Shown here one piece after another: positions 1 through 10,318 of a stretch of DNA of 64,000 bases; position 1 is the stretch's first letter; each line of letters starts with the position of its first letter. The stretch comes from Gossypium raimondii. Lineage: Eukaryota; Streptophyta; Magnoliopsida; Malvales; Malvaceae. A model generated the notes under the pieces. The model searched no databases. It worked only from the letters and a program-made list of their open reading frames with translations, and was not told the origin of the DNA. A program made the position numbers and the translations under genes. The stretch spans positions 4,001,501-4,065,500 of the forward strand of contig NC_068577.1 of NCBI RefSeq assembly GCF_025698545.1. The letters are read 5' to 3'.

Positions 1-781
1 CGTGTTTTCGGATACGGGCTCGTCGGATTTGAGCGTGGAGGCGCTTGCGGTTTTAGTGATGTTTCAACTCAATGAATCCGAGTGCGAGTCGATCGGTTCG
101 GATCCCAACAGAGTGGTCTACCTGTCGCGTATGTTGTTCCATTCCTCGATCGAAGTACGAATTAACTCGGCTTCACTCATCGAAAACGTTCTCTCCGGCA
201 CGAGATCGCCGGATCTTCGAGCTCAGATAAGCAATGCGGATGAGATATTCGAAGGCGTCGTGGACATATTAAGGAACCTCAACTCTTATCCTCGCGCGCT
301 GAGAATCGGCGTTCGGGCTCTCTTCGCCTTGTGCTTAGTGAAGCAAACGAGGCACAAAGCCGTCCAAGCCGGAGCTCCGGCGACGTTGATCGACCGGTTG
401 GCTGATTTGGACAAGTGCGATGCCGAACGAGCTCTGGCGACGATAGAGTTGTTGTGCCGGATCCCCTCGGGGTGTTCGGCGTTCGCGGCGCACGCGCTGA
501 CGGTCCCGTTGCTGGTAAAAACGATACTGAAGATCTCGGACAGGGCTACGGAGTACGCGGCGGGTGCACTGATGGCGCTGTGCTCGGAGTCGGAAGGGAG
601 CCAGAGGGAGGCGGTGAGCGCGGGGGTTCTGACACAGCTGCTATTGCTGGTTCAAAGTGATTGTACGGAGAGGGCGAAGAGGAAGGCCCAAATGCTTCTT
701 AAGTTGCTTCGGGATTCGTGGCCCGAAGATTCCATCGGCAATTCGGATGATTTTGCTTGCAGTGAAATCGTACCCTTTTGA
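1..781 (+). CDS. U-box/ARM E3 ubiquitin ligase, PUB25/26-like (3' part only)
   Basis: This is the C-terminal part of a plant U-box (PUB) E3 ubiquitin ligase. It is open to the left edge, so no start codon can be assigned, and it ends at a TGA at 779-781. About 259 residues are visible. They form helical ARM-type repeats rich in Leu and Ala, for example RALRIGVRALFALCL, ATEYAAGALMALCSES and KRKAQMLLKLLRDSW. The last motif is the typical end of the PUB22-26 group. The short tail after it (ending in SEIVPF) fits PUB25/26 better than PUB22-24. The U-box itself would lie left of the window. In the family the U-box binds the E2 and the ARM repeats bind substrate, and members act in immunity and abiotic-stress signalling. 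No intron is seen here, as is usual for the family. Assignment to PUB25/26 rather than a sister is from memory of the tail. Confidence 0.85.
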   Translation, partial: VFSDTGSSDLSVEALAVLVMFQLNESECESIGSDPNRVVYLSRMLFHSSIEVRINSASLIENVLSGTRSPDLRAQISNADEIFEGVVDILRNLNSYPRALRIGVRALFALCLVKQTRHKAVQAGAPATLIDRLADLDKCDAERALATIELLCRIPSGCSAFAAHALTVPLLVKTILKISDRATEYAAGALMALCSESEGSQREAVSAGVLTQLLLLVQSDCTERAKRKAQMLLKLLRDSWPEDSIGNSDDFACSEIVPF

Positions 782-2279
782 CCATCCCTCTCGCCTCACA
801 CCGAAAAGTTTGTAACAGAAAAATATAAGCCTTTTAAATTCCGATAATACCTACAACATTTTTTAAGAGATGGGTGTATATAAACAAGGATTGTAATTTT
901 TGTTAAGCAAAGCAAATGAATCATACGTCTGTTTTCCTGGAAACATTTTGCTCTTTTTCCTGAAATCATATTGAAAATCAATAGCCATTTTCGCCTCCAG
1001 TTTGCAACCAATTACTCTTTGGGTTTAACAGATTATACTGCTTGAGAGGCCACATAAAAAATGAAAACACGAAACTGGGTATTGATTGTGGAGTGCCAGA
1101 GATAGACACGTAGGTTGGTGGCGTGCATGCTTAGAGGTCCGCAAGAGGAATCATGGCATAGAAACAGGGGAAGGGAGGGAGGAAGGGTGGGTGGGGTCCC
1201 CACCTCTCTGTTTGAAATGGGAAAAAAACTAACGATTGTGGGTTGTAAAAAAGAAGATGAGGGGTCACATGGGAATGGAATCACATGATGGTGGTGGTGG
1301 TGGTGGTGACGGCTGCTCATATTCTTTGCTCCCTGGTGGTGATGGCTAACTACTACAAGTGCTCACATGTTTTCCAACACACCTCCTCTGTTTCCTACTC
1401 TTTTGGGGGTCCAACCATTAATGTCCTTTTTTAACTTTACTCCCATGTGTTGCCAAATCATAAGGGCTGCATTTTTACCTGGAATTACTTCTCAGGAGAA
1501 GATTTCCTTTTTTCTTTTTTAATGATAGTATGCCTTTGGTTGATGACTACCTTTGAAATGGGTTGATAAAGTTTAGGGATAAATTATCAAGAGAAGCATC
1601 TTTTCCATTCTCTTCTTACCATCCAAAATAAGGAAGAGAAGAAAGAAACCCTTTCCTTCTCATTTTCACCGTTGTGGTACCTTGCTAAGGGTTAGGTGAG
1701 CTCCTTTCTTAAAATTTTAGTTGAATTTTTGGTTAAATGATGAAGGATATTAGTGAGTTTAGATATAGATTTTCATTGTTGGAAAATTTGAGAAATGTGA
1801 TGTTAGAATGAATGAGGTTAGATTACATTAGGGGTGAACATGATAAAAAAGTGGTTAGTGATAGTGAATCAAGTTGAAATTAAGATTAAATTATTAACAA
1901 ATTACGCTCTACCAAGGACTTATTTGTAAAAAGTGAAAATTTTAAGGTTTATTAATAATTAATAGAATTAGAAAGTCTCTCGTACTATATTTATTAAGTT
2001 GGATCTAAATTCGATCAGATAAATTATGCAATGTAAATGTTTCGAATATTAGAGAAGTGAAGGACTAAATTGAATTAAGCACATTCATGTTTGATTTCAT
2101 TGAATTGTGTTGAGTTATGTGATTAACGAGGTTTTTGTAATTGTATTATCAAACATAGCTAAAGACAACACTGGAACATCAAAGGCGAAGGAAACAAAAA
2201 GTTAGACATCATTTAGCTTTTACAGTTTGTGCTTCTATTATTCAATTTCAATTTGCTTTCATAGACTAACTAATTGTTA
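782..2279. other. Intergenic DNA after the U-box gene
   Basis: No convincing gene is seen. The His-rich reading frame on the minus strand near 1033-1320 is produced by a GGT trinucleotide run at about 1287-1309 and is not credible as a protein. The rest is AT-rich sequence without recognisable coding, apart from the 3' flank of the U-box gene. Confidence 0.6.
1287..1309. repeat. (GGT)n microsatellite
   Basis: About seven tandem GGT/TGG trinucleotides. Read on the minus strand they give a run of histidine codons. Confidence 0.9.
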
Positions 2280-3300
2280 TAATCAATATGACTACGCATC
2301 GAGGTAATGGGTTAAAGTAGTATTTATTTGTATGTTGAGTATTGAGTATTGAATATCATTTCTTAATGAGATGTATTTGAATTATACTAGCACCACTGAG
2401 TATTCAATACTCAACATACGGTTTTATTTATTTCCGTGTGTAGGTTTCGGATGAGAATTTTTGTAGGTTGAAAGTCTAAAAGCATCCATTCTCAACAATT
2501 TAACTTGGGAATCATTTTGCTACTCTTTTATATGTATATATGTGTTTGAGTTGGAATGTTATGTCCTTAGGTTGTTTTGGACATGTTGCTTAAGCGGTCA
2601 TTTTGGTATATTTAGTATATTGGCATATAAGGTTTTATAAGTTGAATTTTAATCTTTAGTTAGTAGATAATTATGCTAGTTTATATAAGTCTGTTTATGT
2701 TAATTAGTTGATTAAATGATGTTGCATTGATGGTTATAATTTGATGTCATTTGGTTGTGTTTAGGTGTTTGATTGATAGTTTTATTTTGATGTAAAGTTT
2801 AGGTATGTTTAAGGTACCATTTGGTATGGTTTATACACTTGAAAATGTATTTCTAGAGCTATTTTACCATTGAGTCTTGAGATTATAAGAACAAAATTTA
2901 CCTTATATTTCGATCTATATGCTTAGTGTCTCGAGACAAGTGACAAATAAAATTCGAAGCTAAATTAATTTTGTCCTGCTCCAAGTCTTGCGACATTTTA
3001 ATATCGAAGCAAAATTAAGGAAACAAGGGAGGTTGGTTTGGAGACCTAGTCTCTAGACATAAAGAACCATGCCTCGAGACACCATCTCTAGTGTCTTGAG
3101 ACATGTTGACATCGAAACAAAAGTACATTGAAATTTGATAGCTAAGTTTGGATTTGGATCCTAACTTTAAAATTAGCATTACATAACCTTGTAACATGAT
3201 GAGTTGATTTTTCTTATAAGTATTAATGTTAGATCTTTATAGTTTGAAAATTCTCATATTACTACATCAGAATCATATTATATCCGTATAGGCGCTTACA
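2280..3300 (+). mobile_element. Degraded Ty3/gypsy LTR fragment (Tekay/Del-like)
   Basis: The block contains stretches typical of long gypsy LTRs of dicots. One is a CACTGAGTATTCAATACTCA segment near 2394-2413. It corresponds, in reverse, to a segment near 54650 inside the solo LTR at 54086-56619. It is followed by a GTTTCGGAT-like region and several TGTCTCGAGACA-like motifs near 2930-3110. No ends or target-site duplication were found. It is an old, broken fragment, and family assignment rests on resemblance to the better-preserved LTR in this window. Confidence 0.45.
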
Positions 3301-4159
3301 AGCTAAGTTCATGAGATTGGTTTTTGAATATAGGCTGAAACAGGCCTGATATTGATACTGATATTATTTCTTAGCCCAATATTATGATCCATAAGAAAAC
3401 TTGATCTGAAAGAACCCAAATCATCAAATTAATAGATTATTATTGTTTTTATTAATTATATTCTTTATGTTCGAAAGGTTATGTTTGAGGTTCATGACTA
3501 CTCTGCTAGCAATATCGCCTTCAAAGTTTGAACTTGGGTCCTCCCCTTGAGAATGTAATATACATTACCATTACACCTAACCACTTATTGATGTGTTAAC
3601 TGAAATTCTTACAATATTAAGTTCTAAGTTAATAGCGTTTGTACATTTAAAATTAACATGGCTAAATAGGTAATCTTTTAGCATTACTGGAAGATATAGA
3701 AGAAAATATGAATTTGAACATTAGAGATGATATTGTTAAGCGGGATAACTACATACCAAAAAAACTCATGAAATGTAAAATAGATATAGAAAGTACCTTA
3801 ATTTATATACTTTTTTTTATAATTTTATGTGTCTATTTTAAAAAATTAAATACTAAAATTAAAAAATTATAATTCAAGAAACCAATCATGCATTAAAGGC
3901 ACCCATGCATCAAAGTATATTTTGATTTTCTATAACAACAACTCAGCATGTTGTGAAGTAAAACTGGGTATATTTTCTGGATAATATGCCTTCCACACTA
4001 TGGACTATATATATGGAGGGAATCAACAAAGCTACCTTCAATCATATGCAGAAAAAAAGAGCTTTTTACTCATATATATACATACATACATATATGGGAG
4101 CTTTTACAGAAAAACTGTGAGACGTTTATCTATAAATGCATGTAAAAGAGGGCATATAA
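3301..4159. other. Intergenic AT-rich DNA and 3' flank of the bHLH gene
   Basis: No gene recognised. The part nearest 4160 should include the 3' UTR of the minus-strand bHLH gene. An imperfect TATA/CATA dinucleotide run lies at about 4070-4095. Confidence 0.5.
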
Positions 4160-6835
4160 TCAAGAGGTGAGGCAGAACATGATCTCAGCTGCAGCTTGTT
4201 TGAATATTTCGTCCACTTCTGACACCTGATGATTATAAGCTCCACTACTTCCCACCTGCTTCATTTTTGTAGATTGATAATTTGGTGTAAGTCACACATA
4301 CACAAATGTATATATAGATGGTGTCGTCTATTTCATATTCTTAGAAACCATACACTAAAATTACTACTGAGATTCCGACTCTAATACTTGTCAAGAGACT
4401 ACTTTATCAAGATTATCAAGATTCGATAAGATACTCTCCCTTTGTGAATTCTACTATTTCTTCATACATTCAGTCTCTTGGCAAAGTTAAGAGACAATTC
4501 CATTGGAGACAATACTAATTTATTGAGAGATCATCAACTTTCAACTCACCAATGTCATAATAATGTGTAAAAGACAATCACTTCATGTCTCTCTAGAATA
4601 TTACCCTAACTATGCATGCAACTAGAGAAAGAAGAAATAACTAAATCAAAGACACGAAGCAGCAAATAGCTTGATGTAGAGATTAAAAACAAAAAAAAAC
4701 CATATATAACTTACATGAGCTTGAATCATGAAGATGGAACGATTAGATTGGGAGGAAACATGGGCAGATATGACCTCCAAGTAGTGCTTCTCCAAGATGC
4801 AGCAAACACTGGTGAACAGCCCTGGTTTCTTGGGCGAACACACGCTTATCTGTGCTTCCTTGCCGCAGATGTTCAACACCACGTTGGAGGAGGTCCATGT
4901 TTGAAACTGCAAACGGGGTTGAGCGACCGTAACAGAATTGGATTTTATTATTAAATCCTTGGCTGCAGCATCGTTTCCAGATAATACTTGATCCGCCATG
5001 AATGCTTCCCTGCTTGTATCCTGGTGACCCAAGTCAATGGGATTGGGTCCTTCTTGGAGTCTGTCTAGCTTCTGTTTTTGCAGCTTTTGGAGGGTTTTCT
5101 CTAGGGTTTGTATGTGCTTCACTGCTTCGTCGACTATGGTCGATTTGTCAGCCTGTCAAAACATTAAAACTCTTCATCAGATGCTTGTCTAATTTAGAGG
5201 TTATTAACGAGGATCATGGCATCACATGATTTTTTATTAATGTTAGGTCACTAATCCAAAATTAAAAATTCCCGAAAATTAAGTAAATAGGGAAAAGTAA
5301 AAACAAAATTATAAACACAACTTAATAACAGCAATGACATAAATATCATTTATTAAGTTAGTTTTTTAATTTCCTCCTTTTTATCTTACTTTAAATTTTT
5401 TTTTTTTTTGGTATTTCAATTTACCCAATTTTCTTTAAAAACAAGTATAACACTTTTTGTTTAGATTCGTGTATCAATTAGTTCTTAATCCGGCTAACCG
5501 ATTCGGTTCGACCAACTAATTGATTTGGTTAAATTGTGTTGTGCTCAAATGAAACAAACCATGAATAGTACTATCTAAATCTTAAAAGATATAATTAGTC
5601 GGTGGCAAAATTAGGGGTGCTAGTAAGGGCCCCGACCCCCTAAAATGAAAATTTTTTCATATGACCCTTTTAAAATTTTAAATTAATAAAGGTAAAATTA
5701 CACATTAGCTTCCTAAAATATAAAATTTTGATTTAATCCTTTAAAGATTATAAAAATATAGTCTATTAAAATAGTGAAATTACAATTTTTTCTATTGTAA
5801 AAATTACAATTTAATTTCGACCCCTTAAATCTTTTTTTGATTTCGCCCCGTAATTAGTTACCAATCACATCACTAATTCATAAGTAAATTTGTGTAAATT
5901 TCAAATTAATTAACATAAAATTCAAGACTTAATCCCGTACTTACAAAACTTTTCCTTTTCTTTCTGATGTAATTGTTCATTTCAAAACAAAACTGGGATT
6001 TGGAAAATTAAACAGATTATGACAACTCAGCTACAATAAATACATTACCATATTAAACTATAAACAAATGAAAGAACCTATCTGGGTACACACAAGCACT
6101 TTCCATAACTGAAACTTACGTTTTCTTTTAGGTTAAATGATTATTTAGGTCTCTATATTATGTTTTAATTTAAGATTTGGTCTTTAAACTTCAATTTGAA
6201 GTAATTTAGTCCTTTATGCTTATAATGTAATTAGTCAATTCAAATATATAACATGATCAAATGGTGATACGATTTTTTCTTCAGAAGAACCCTCAAACTC
6301 ATCACGTCAACATAAGAAAAAATTAAAATCTATGTTACAAAATTGGAATAATTAACCGTGTTACCTATTTCCACTACCAAATTACACTAAAGGACTAAAT
6401 TTTAAATTCAAACATAATGGAAAGACCAAAACCATTATTTTTCCTTTCTTTTAACTTATTAATCCATGTAATTAAAAGGGAAAAAAAGTTCTGGTGATGA
6501 ATGAATAGCAGCAGGAGGTTAATTTATGGCGATTAAAGAGATAAAGAGATGGTATGGATATTTTTTTTTACCTTAGGAGATAGATGAGGAAGCAAGGCAT
6601 GGAGGTTGGAGAACATGTTCCTCATCTTCTTCCTCCTCTCTCTTTCGGTCCATATATGCATTTCATGATCCGATTCGCCCCCTCTCTTGTTGTTGGTGGA
6701 GTCTTGCAGAGGTTGCTTTTCATGTTGGTTGTTGTCTTCGCTTCCATTGGCACCACCACCGCCTGAATTGTTGTTAGAAGGTGGTGGAAATGGGTGGTTT
6801 TCGCATAAGAAGAAACTTCCAGGGGTGGCAGACAT
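4160..6835 (-). CDS. ZOU: bHLH transcription factor, ZHOUPI/bHLH95-like
   Basis: Three exons on the minus strand were assembled by reading splice sites: 6835-6572 (88 codons, donor GTAAAA), 5152-4715 (146 codons, acceptor GACAG, donor GTAAGT) and 4255-4160 (31 codons plus stop). All junctions are phase 0, giving 265 residues. Exon 1 has a low-complexity N-terminus (Asn/Gly-rich) and the basic region [13 protein letters not shown], which keeps the His-Glu-Arg residues used to contact E-boxes. Helix 1 reads [16 protein letters not shown]. Exon 2 opens with [18 protein letters not shown] (helix 2) and ends in an ACT-like fold ([20 protein letters not shown]). The [21 protein letters not shown] signature is characteristic of Arabidopsis ZHOUPI (bHLH95/RGE1). 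ZHOUPI partners ICE1 in endosperm to drive endosperm breakdown and embryonic cuticle formation. Orthology is inferred; the bHLH assignment is firm. Confidence 0.85.
5600..5850. mobile_element. hAT-type MITE with perfect 8-bp TSD
   Basis: A 251-bp element flanked by TAATTAGT on both sides (5592-5599 and 5851-5858). The terminal inverted repeats are CGGTGGCAAAATTA-like on the left and CGGGGCGAAATCA on the right (reverse complement). It lies inside intron 1 of the ZHOUPI-like gene. The element at 7375-8074 is an inverted-orientation relative. It has no coding capacity. The 8-bp duplication points to hAT transposition. Confidence 0.8.
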
Positions 6836-7374
6836 GGCTGAATTGAGAAGATAAAAGAGAGAGAGGAGAGAAGACGTTTAAAAGGTGGCAAACAAGAAAA
6901 AAGAGATTGTCTTTCAACAAGGAAGTGCCCAAAATACAATCATAAGCCTATGCCGTTACTCAGAATCTAAACAAAAACGTATGTCCATCTATTTTATATA
7001 TTATATATATTTTTGTATCTTCCAAACCGCGTTGTACCAAACCGTAAATTACATTAAATCTCGATTAAATTTAAAATATTTAAATTAATTTAATTTTTCT
7101 GATGTTATTTAGTTTGTCTATAAACTTACACGTAATTAAAACTCGAAACTTTATTTCGATAAATTTTAAAATAGATGTTTTTTTTCTCCTTTTAAAGGTC
7201 TCACAACTTAAAACTCATGATAACCGTCACTTTATTTTTATTTTTATTTTTATTTTTTGAATAATTTCATTATAACTTCTATGACATTTGCTCCCGTAAT
7301 AGAATGAGAAAATTTTATTACATTAGTATTAGAATATTTATGTTGTGTCATGAGAGCATAAATTTAATTACTGA

Positions 7375-8074
7375 CAGGGCAAAATTAGATTTTTTTAAAG
7401 AGGCAGAAATTAAATTATAATTTTTATGGTAGTAAAAATGTAATTTCACTATTTTAATAGTTTATATCTTTATAATTTTTAAAGAATTAAATTAAATTTT
7501 ATTATATTTAGGAGGCCAAAGTACAATTTTACCTTTACAAATTTAAAATTTTAAAAATTTTAAAATGCCTAAAGGAAATCTTTTTTCATTTTAAGGGGGA
7601 CTAAGACACTACCAGCTAGACCTGTCCATGGGCCGGGCGGTCTGGCCCGGCCCGACGGCCCGCTCGAAATATGGGAGGGTTCAGGTAAAAATATAAGCCC
7701 GAAATATGGGCTTGGGCAAAAAAAATAAGGCCCGTTTAAAAAATGGGCCTGGCCTCGGGCACTACTTTTTTAGCTCGGGCCTGGCCCGGCCCGGCCCGAA
7801 TATAATAAATATATTTTTTATTTTTATTTTTTAATTTTAAAATACTTTTAAAATATTTTTATTTTTTTATTTTTAAAATAATTTTTTAATGTGTTTTAAA
7901 AAATGGGCCGGGCTCAGGCTTATGATATTTTTCCCGGGCCGAGCCTGGACAAAATTTCAGGCCCATATTTTGGGGCCGGGTTGGGCCCGGGCCTAGGAGG
8001 CGGGCCAAAAAAATTTTCGGGCTCGGCCCAACCCATAGACAGGTCTACTACCAGCCCACCTAATTACGCCCCTG
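7375..8074. mobile_element. hAT-type MITE, second copy, interrupted by another element
   Basis: Reverse-oriented relative of the 5600-5850 MITE. The termini are CAGGGCAAAATTAG on the left and CAGGGGCGTAATTAGG on the right (reverse complement). It is flanked by ATTACTGA and ATCACTAA, a decayed 8-bp duplication matching 6 of 8. Its right part is split by the hAT element at 7617-8047; the two halves join again at the CTACCAGC duplication. Confidence 0.75.
7617..8047. mobile_element. GGCCCGG-rich hAT-type element with perfect 8-bp TSD
   Basis: A 431-bp element with terminal inverted repeats TAGACCTGTCCATGGG and TAGACCTGTCTATGGG (right end read in reverse). It is flanked by identical 8-bp duplications CTACCAGC at 7609-7616 and 8048-8055. 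Both ends are unusually rich in GGCCCGG/GGGCC motifs around an AT-rich core, so the element can fold on itself. It is non-coding and nested in the MITE at 7375-8074, hence younger than it. Confidence 0.9.
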
Positions 8075-8303
8075 ATCACTAACAACCTCATCCCTACCTT
8101 CAATTATCAAAATAATAATAATAATTTAGTTCTATATGTTTATATACAATTTTGTGTGATTAATATCTTAGCAATTCAATTTATCAATATAATTGTATTT
8201 CTCCTACATTAAATTTTTAATCTAATATCCCTACTAAATCGATTCATAATGTTGTTCTTATTAATACTATTTTATGGCACTCAAGTTGTGAGTAAAAATA
8301 ATG

Positions 8304-8306
<3 letters not shown>

Positions 8307-8351
<45 letters not shown>
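8307..8351. repeat. (AT)n microsatellite
   Basis: About 20 uninterrupted AT dinucleotides. Confidence 0.95.
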
Positions 8352-8357
<6 letters not shown>

Positions 8358-8824
8358 AAAAAGTATAAAAAATGTGACTTTAGTTAAAATGGTAAAATTG
8401 AGTCTTTAAAGATTATGGTGTTTCAAGTCTCAACATTGTGTTATTTTTCTAGATTTATTTTGGGTTTAAATTGATTTTAAATACAGAAAGATAAAAAAGT
8501 ACCCTCTTATTAATATTTATTATTTTTAATAATTAAATTTTTATATATTGACTCGTAACACTAACTTAATTAAACACTTAAATATAAAATAAATATATCT
8601 ATTTAACCATTAAAAGGTTCTTACATAATTTTTTTCTGAAGAAAAAGTAAAAGGTTAAACCTTTTAAAATTATTCAGACATATATTTACGGCAATAAAGC
8701 AACAAACATAACAGTCGAATTTTTAAAAACCATAAAAAGAATTATGAATTACATCTCTCCTTTTTATATATAAATAGAAATGTTAGCGAAGGACCTTTCT
8801 AAACTCTAATGAGTTATCGAAAGC

Positions 8825-9430
8825 TAGAGGTGTTCATGGGTCGAGTCAAATCAGACTCAATTAAAAATTTAGGCCCTTTTGTTAGGTTTAGGTCCGGCTT
8901 GATCCGGAAAATGGACCTAAAATTTTGTCTAAGCCCGACTTATAAAAAAATGTTAAAATTCGGGTCCAGCCCACTCGTATTAATTTTTATATTATTTTAA
9001 AAAATAAATATTTCCCAACAAATTGAAAATAAATTTTAAAAAATATGTATACTTGAATAATATTAAGATAGATGCAACTTAACAAACAAATACCTAAAAT
9101 AATAACAAATTAACAAATACCTCTAAAATAATAACAAAATTAACAATAAAGCAAAGTTTTATACAATATCCAAACAATAACAACAAAATAGTAACAAAAT
9201 AGAGAGAAAATAACAAGAAAATAGCATTAAAAAACAAAAAAAAATAACAAATTTTTTTGTCCTTAAGTGAATTCGGACCAGGCCCGGGCAAAAAATGCCT
9301 TACCCAAGGTCCGGCTCGTTTAAAAACGAACCTTATTTTTTTTGTCTAAGTCCATTTTTCAAGCCTATATTTTTATTTAAACTCTCTTACATTTTAGACG
9401 GACCTACTAGTCCAGCCATGAAAAGGTCTA
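8825..9430. mobile_element. hAT-type element with perfect 8-bp TSD
   Basis: A 606-bp element. The ends read TAGAGGTGTTCATGGG and, in reverse, TAGACCTTTTCATGGC. It is flanked by identical TCGAAAGC duplications (8817-8824 and 9431-9438). Internally it has a run of ACAAAATAATAACAAATT-like repeats at about 9070-9250, which recurs in the element at 20958-21509. The ends also resemble the element at 7617-8047. Non-coding. Confidence 0.88.
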
Positions 9431-9438
9431 TCGAAAGC

Positions 9439-10318
9439 AATTACTCATTTTTGTTTCTATTTGTTAATTAATGCTATCCCATGCATGCATGCATGCAACT
9501 TAGCTTATCATCTTCAGGTAGGTTCACTTTATCTGAAAAAAAAATTGAAAATATGCTCTAACTCATATATTTGAAAGTTGACATCTAAAAAATATGTAAA
9601 ATATATAATATATTATGTATTTTTTTAAAAATCCCAATTTTTATATGTATGTGGTTTTAATTATGCATAGGCATACTAATATTACAAATAAAAACAATTG
9701 GGACATGTATATTGTGTTATTTAGCTACAAAAAAAATACCTTATTTGAAGGTATAAAATATTGGAAGTAAATAGTAAATTATAGAAAGAGAGTTTGGGCA
9801 TAGAATGATAAAGTGTTAGAAATGTGTTGTCCACGCTACAACAAATAAAACGGCTGCTAAAATCTGTACATGCAGAAGGAAAAAGATAGTGGAGTTGATG
9901 ATGATGATGATGAACTGATGATATATATACATGTCTCATCATTCATCATATATCAAACTGCCAGACCATTATTCTTCCCACCACCACCATCATCATCAAG
10001 AATCTATCCTACATCCCAGTTGATGCCTTGACATTCTTCAAATGATCAACATGTTTAAAAACTACTACCATTGACATTCTTCAAAGCTTTGATAATGTCA
10101 TAAAATAGATATTATTTCAAATTAGTTTATCATCGTCATGATGCTTTATGCAAGTTATTCAACAAACTCATCCTGCAATTCGTAACCTTAACAGCGGCTC
10201 CGTCGCCTTGAATGTTACAGATCAAGGGCAAGAAAAGCCAGTTTGAATCAGATATATATATTTTATATATAATCCCAAGTCCCAACCCTATTATTGGATC
10301 TCACAACAGCCTTTGCTC
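9439..10318. other. Intergenic DNA between hAT element and RING gene
   Basis: No gene recognised. There is an ATGC tetranucleotide run near 9480-9497 and small GAT and CAC/CAT runs near 9895-10000. The stretch next to 10319 should be the 3' UTR of the RING gene. Confidence 0.5.

Noticed and set aside
1033-1320. His-rich minus-strand reading frame
   Set aside because: Its distinctive His run comes from a GGT microsatellite. The rest shows no domain and there is no promoter or splice context.
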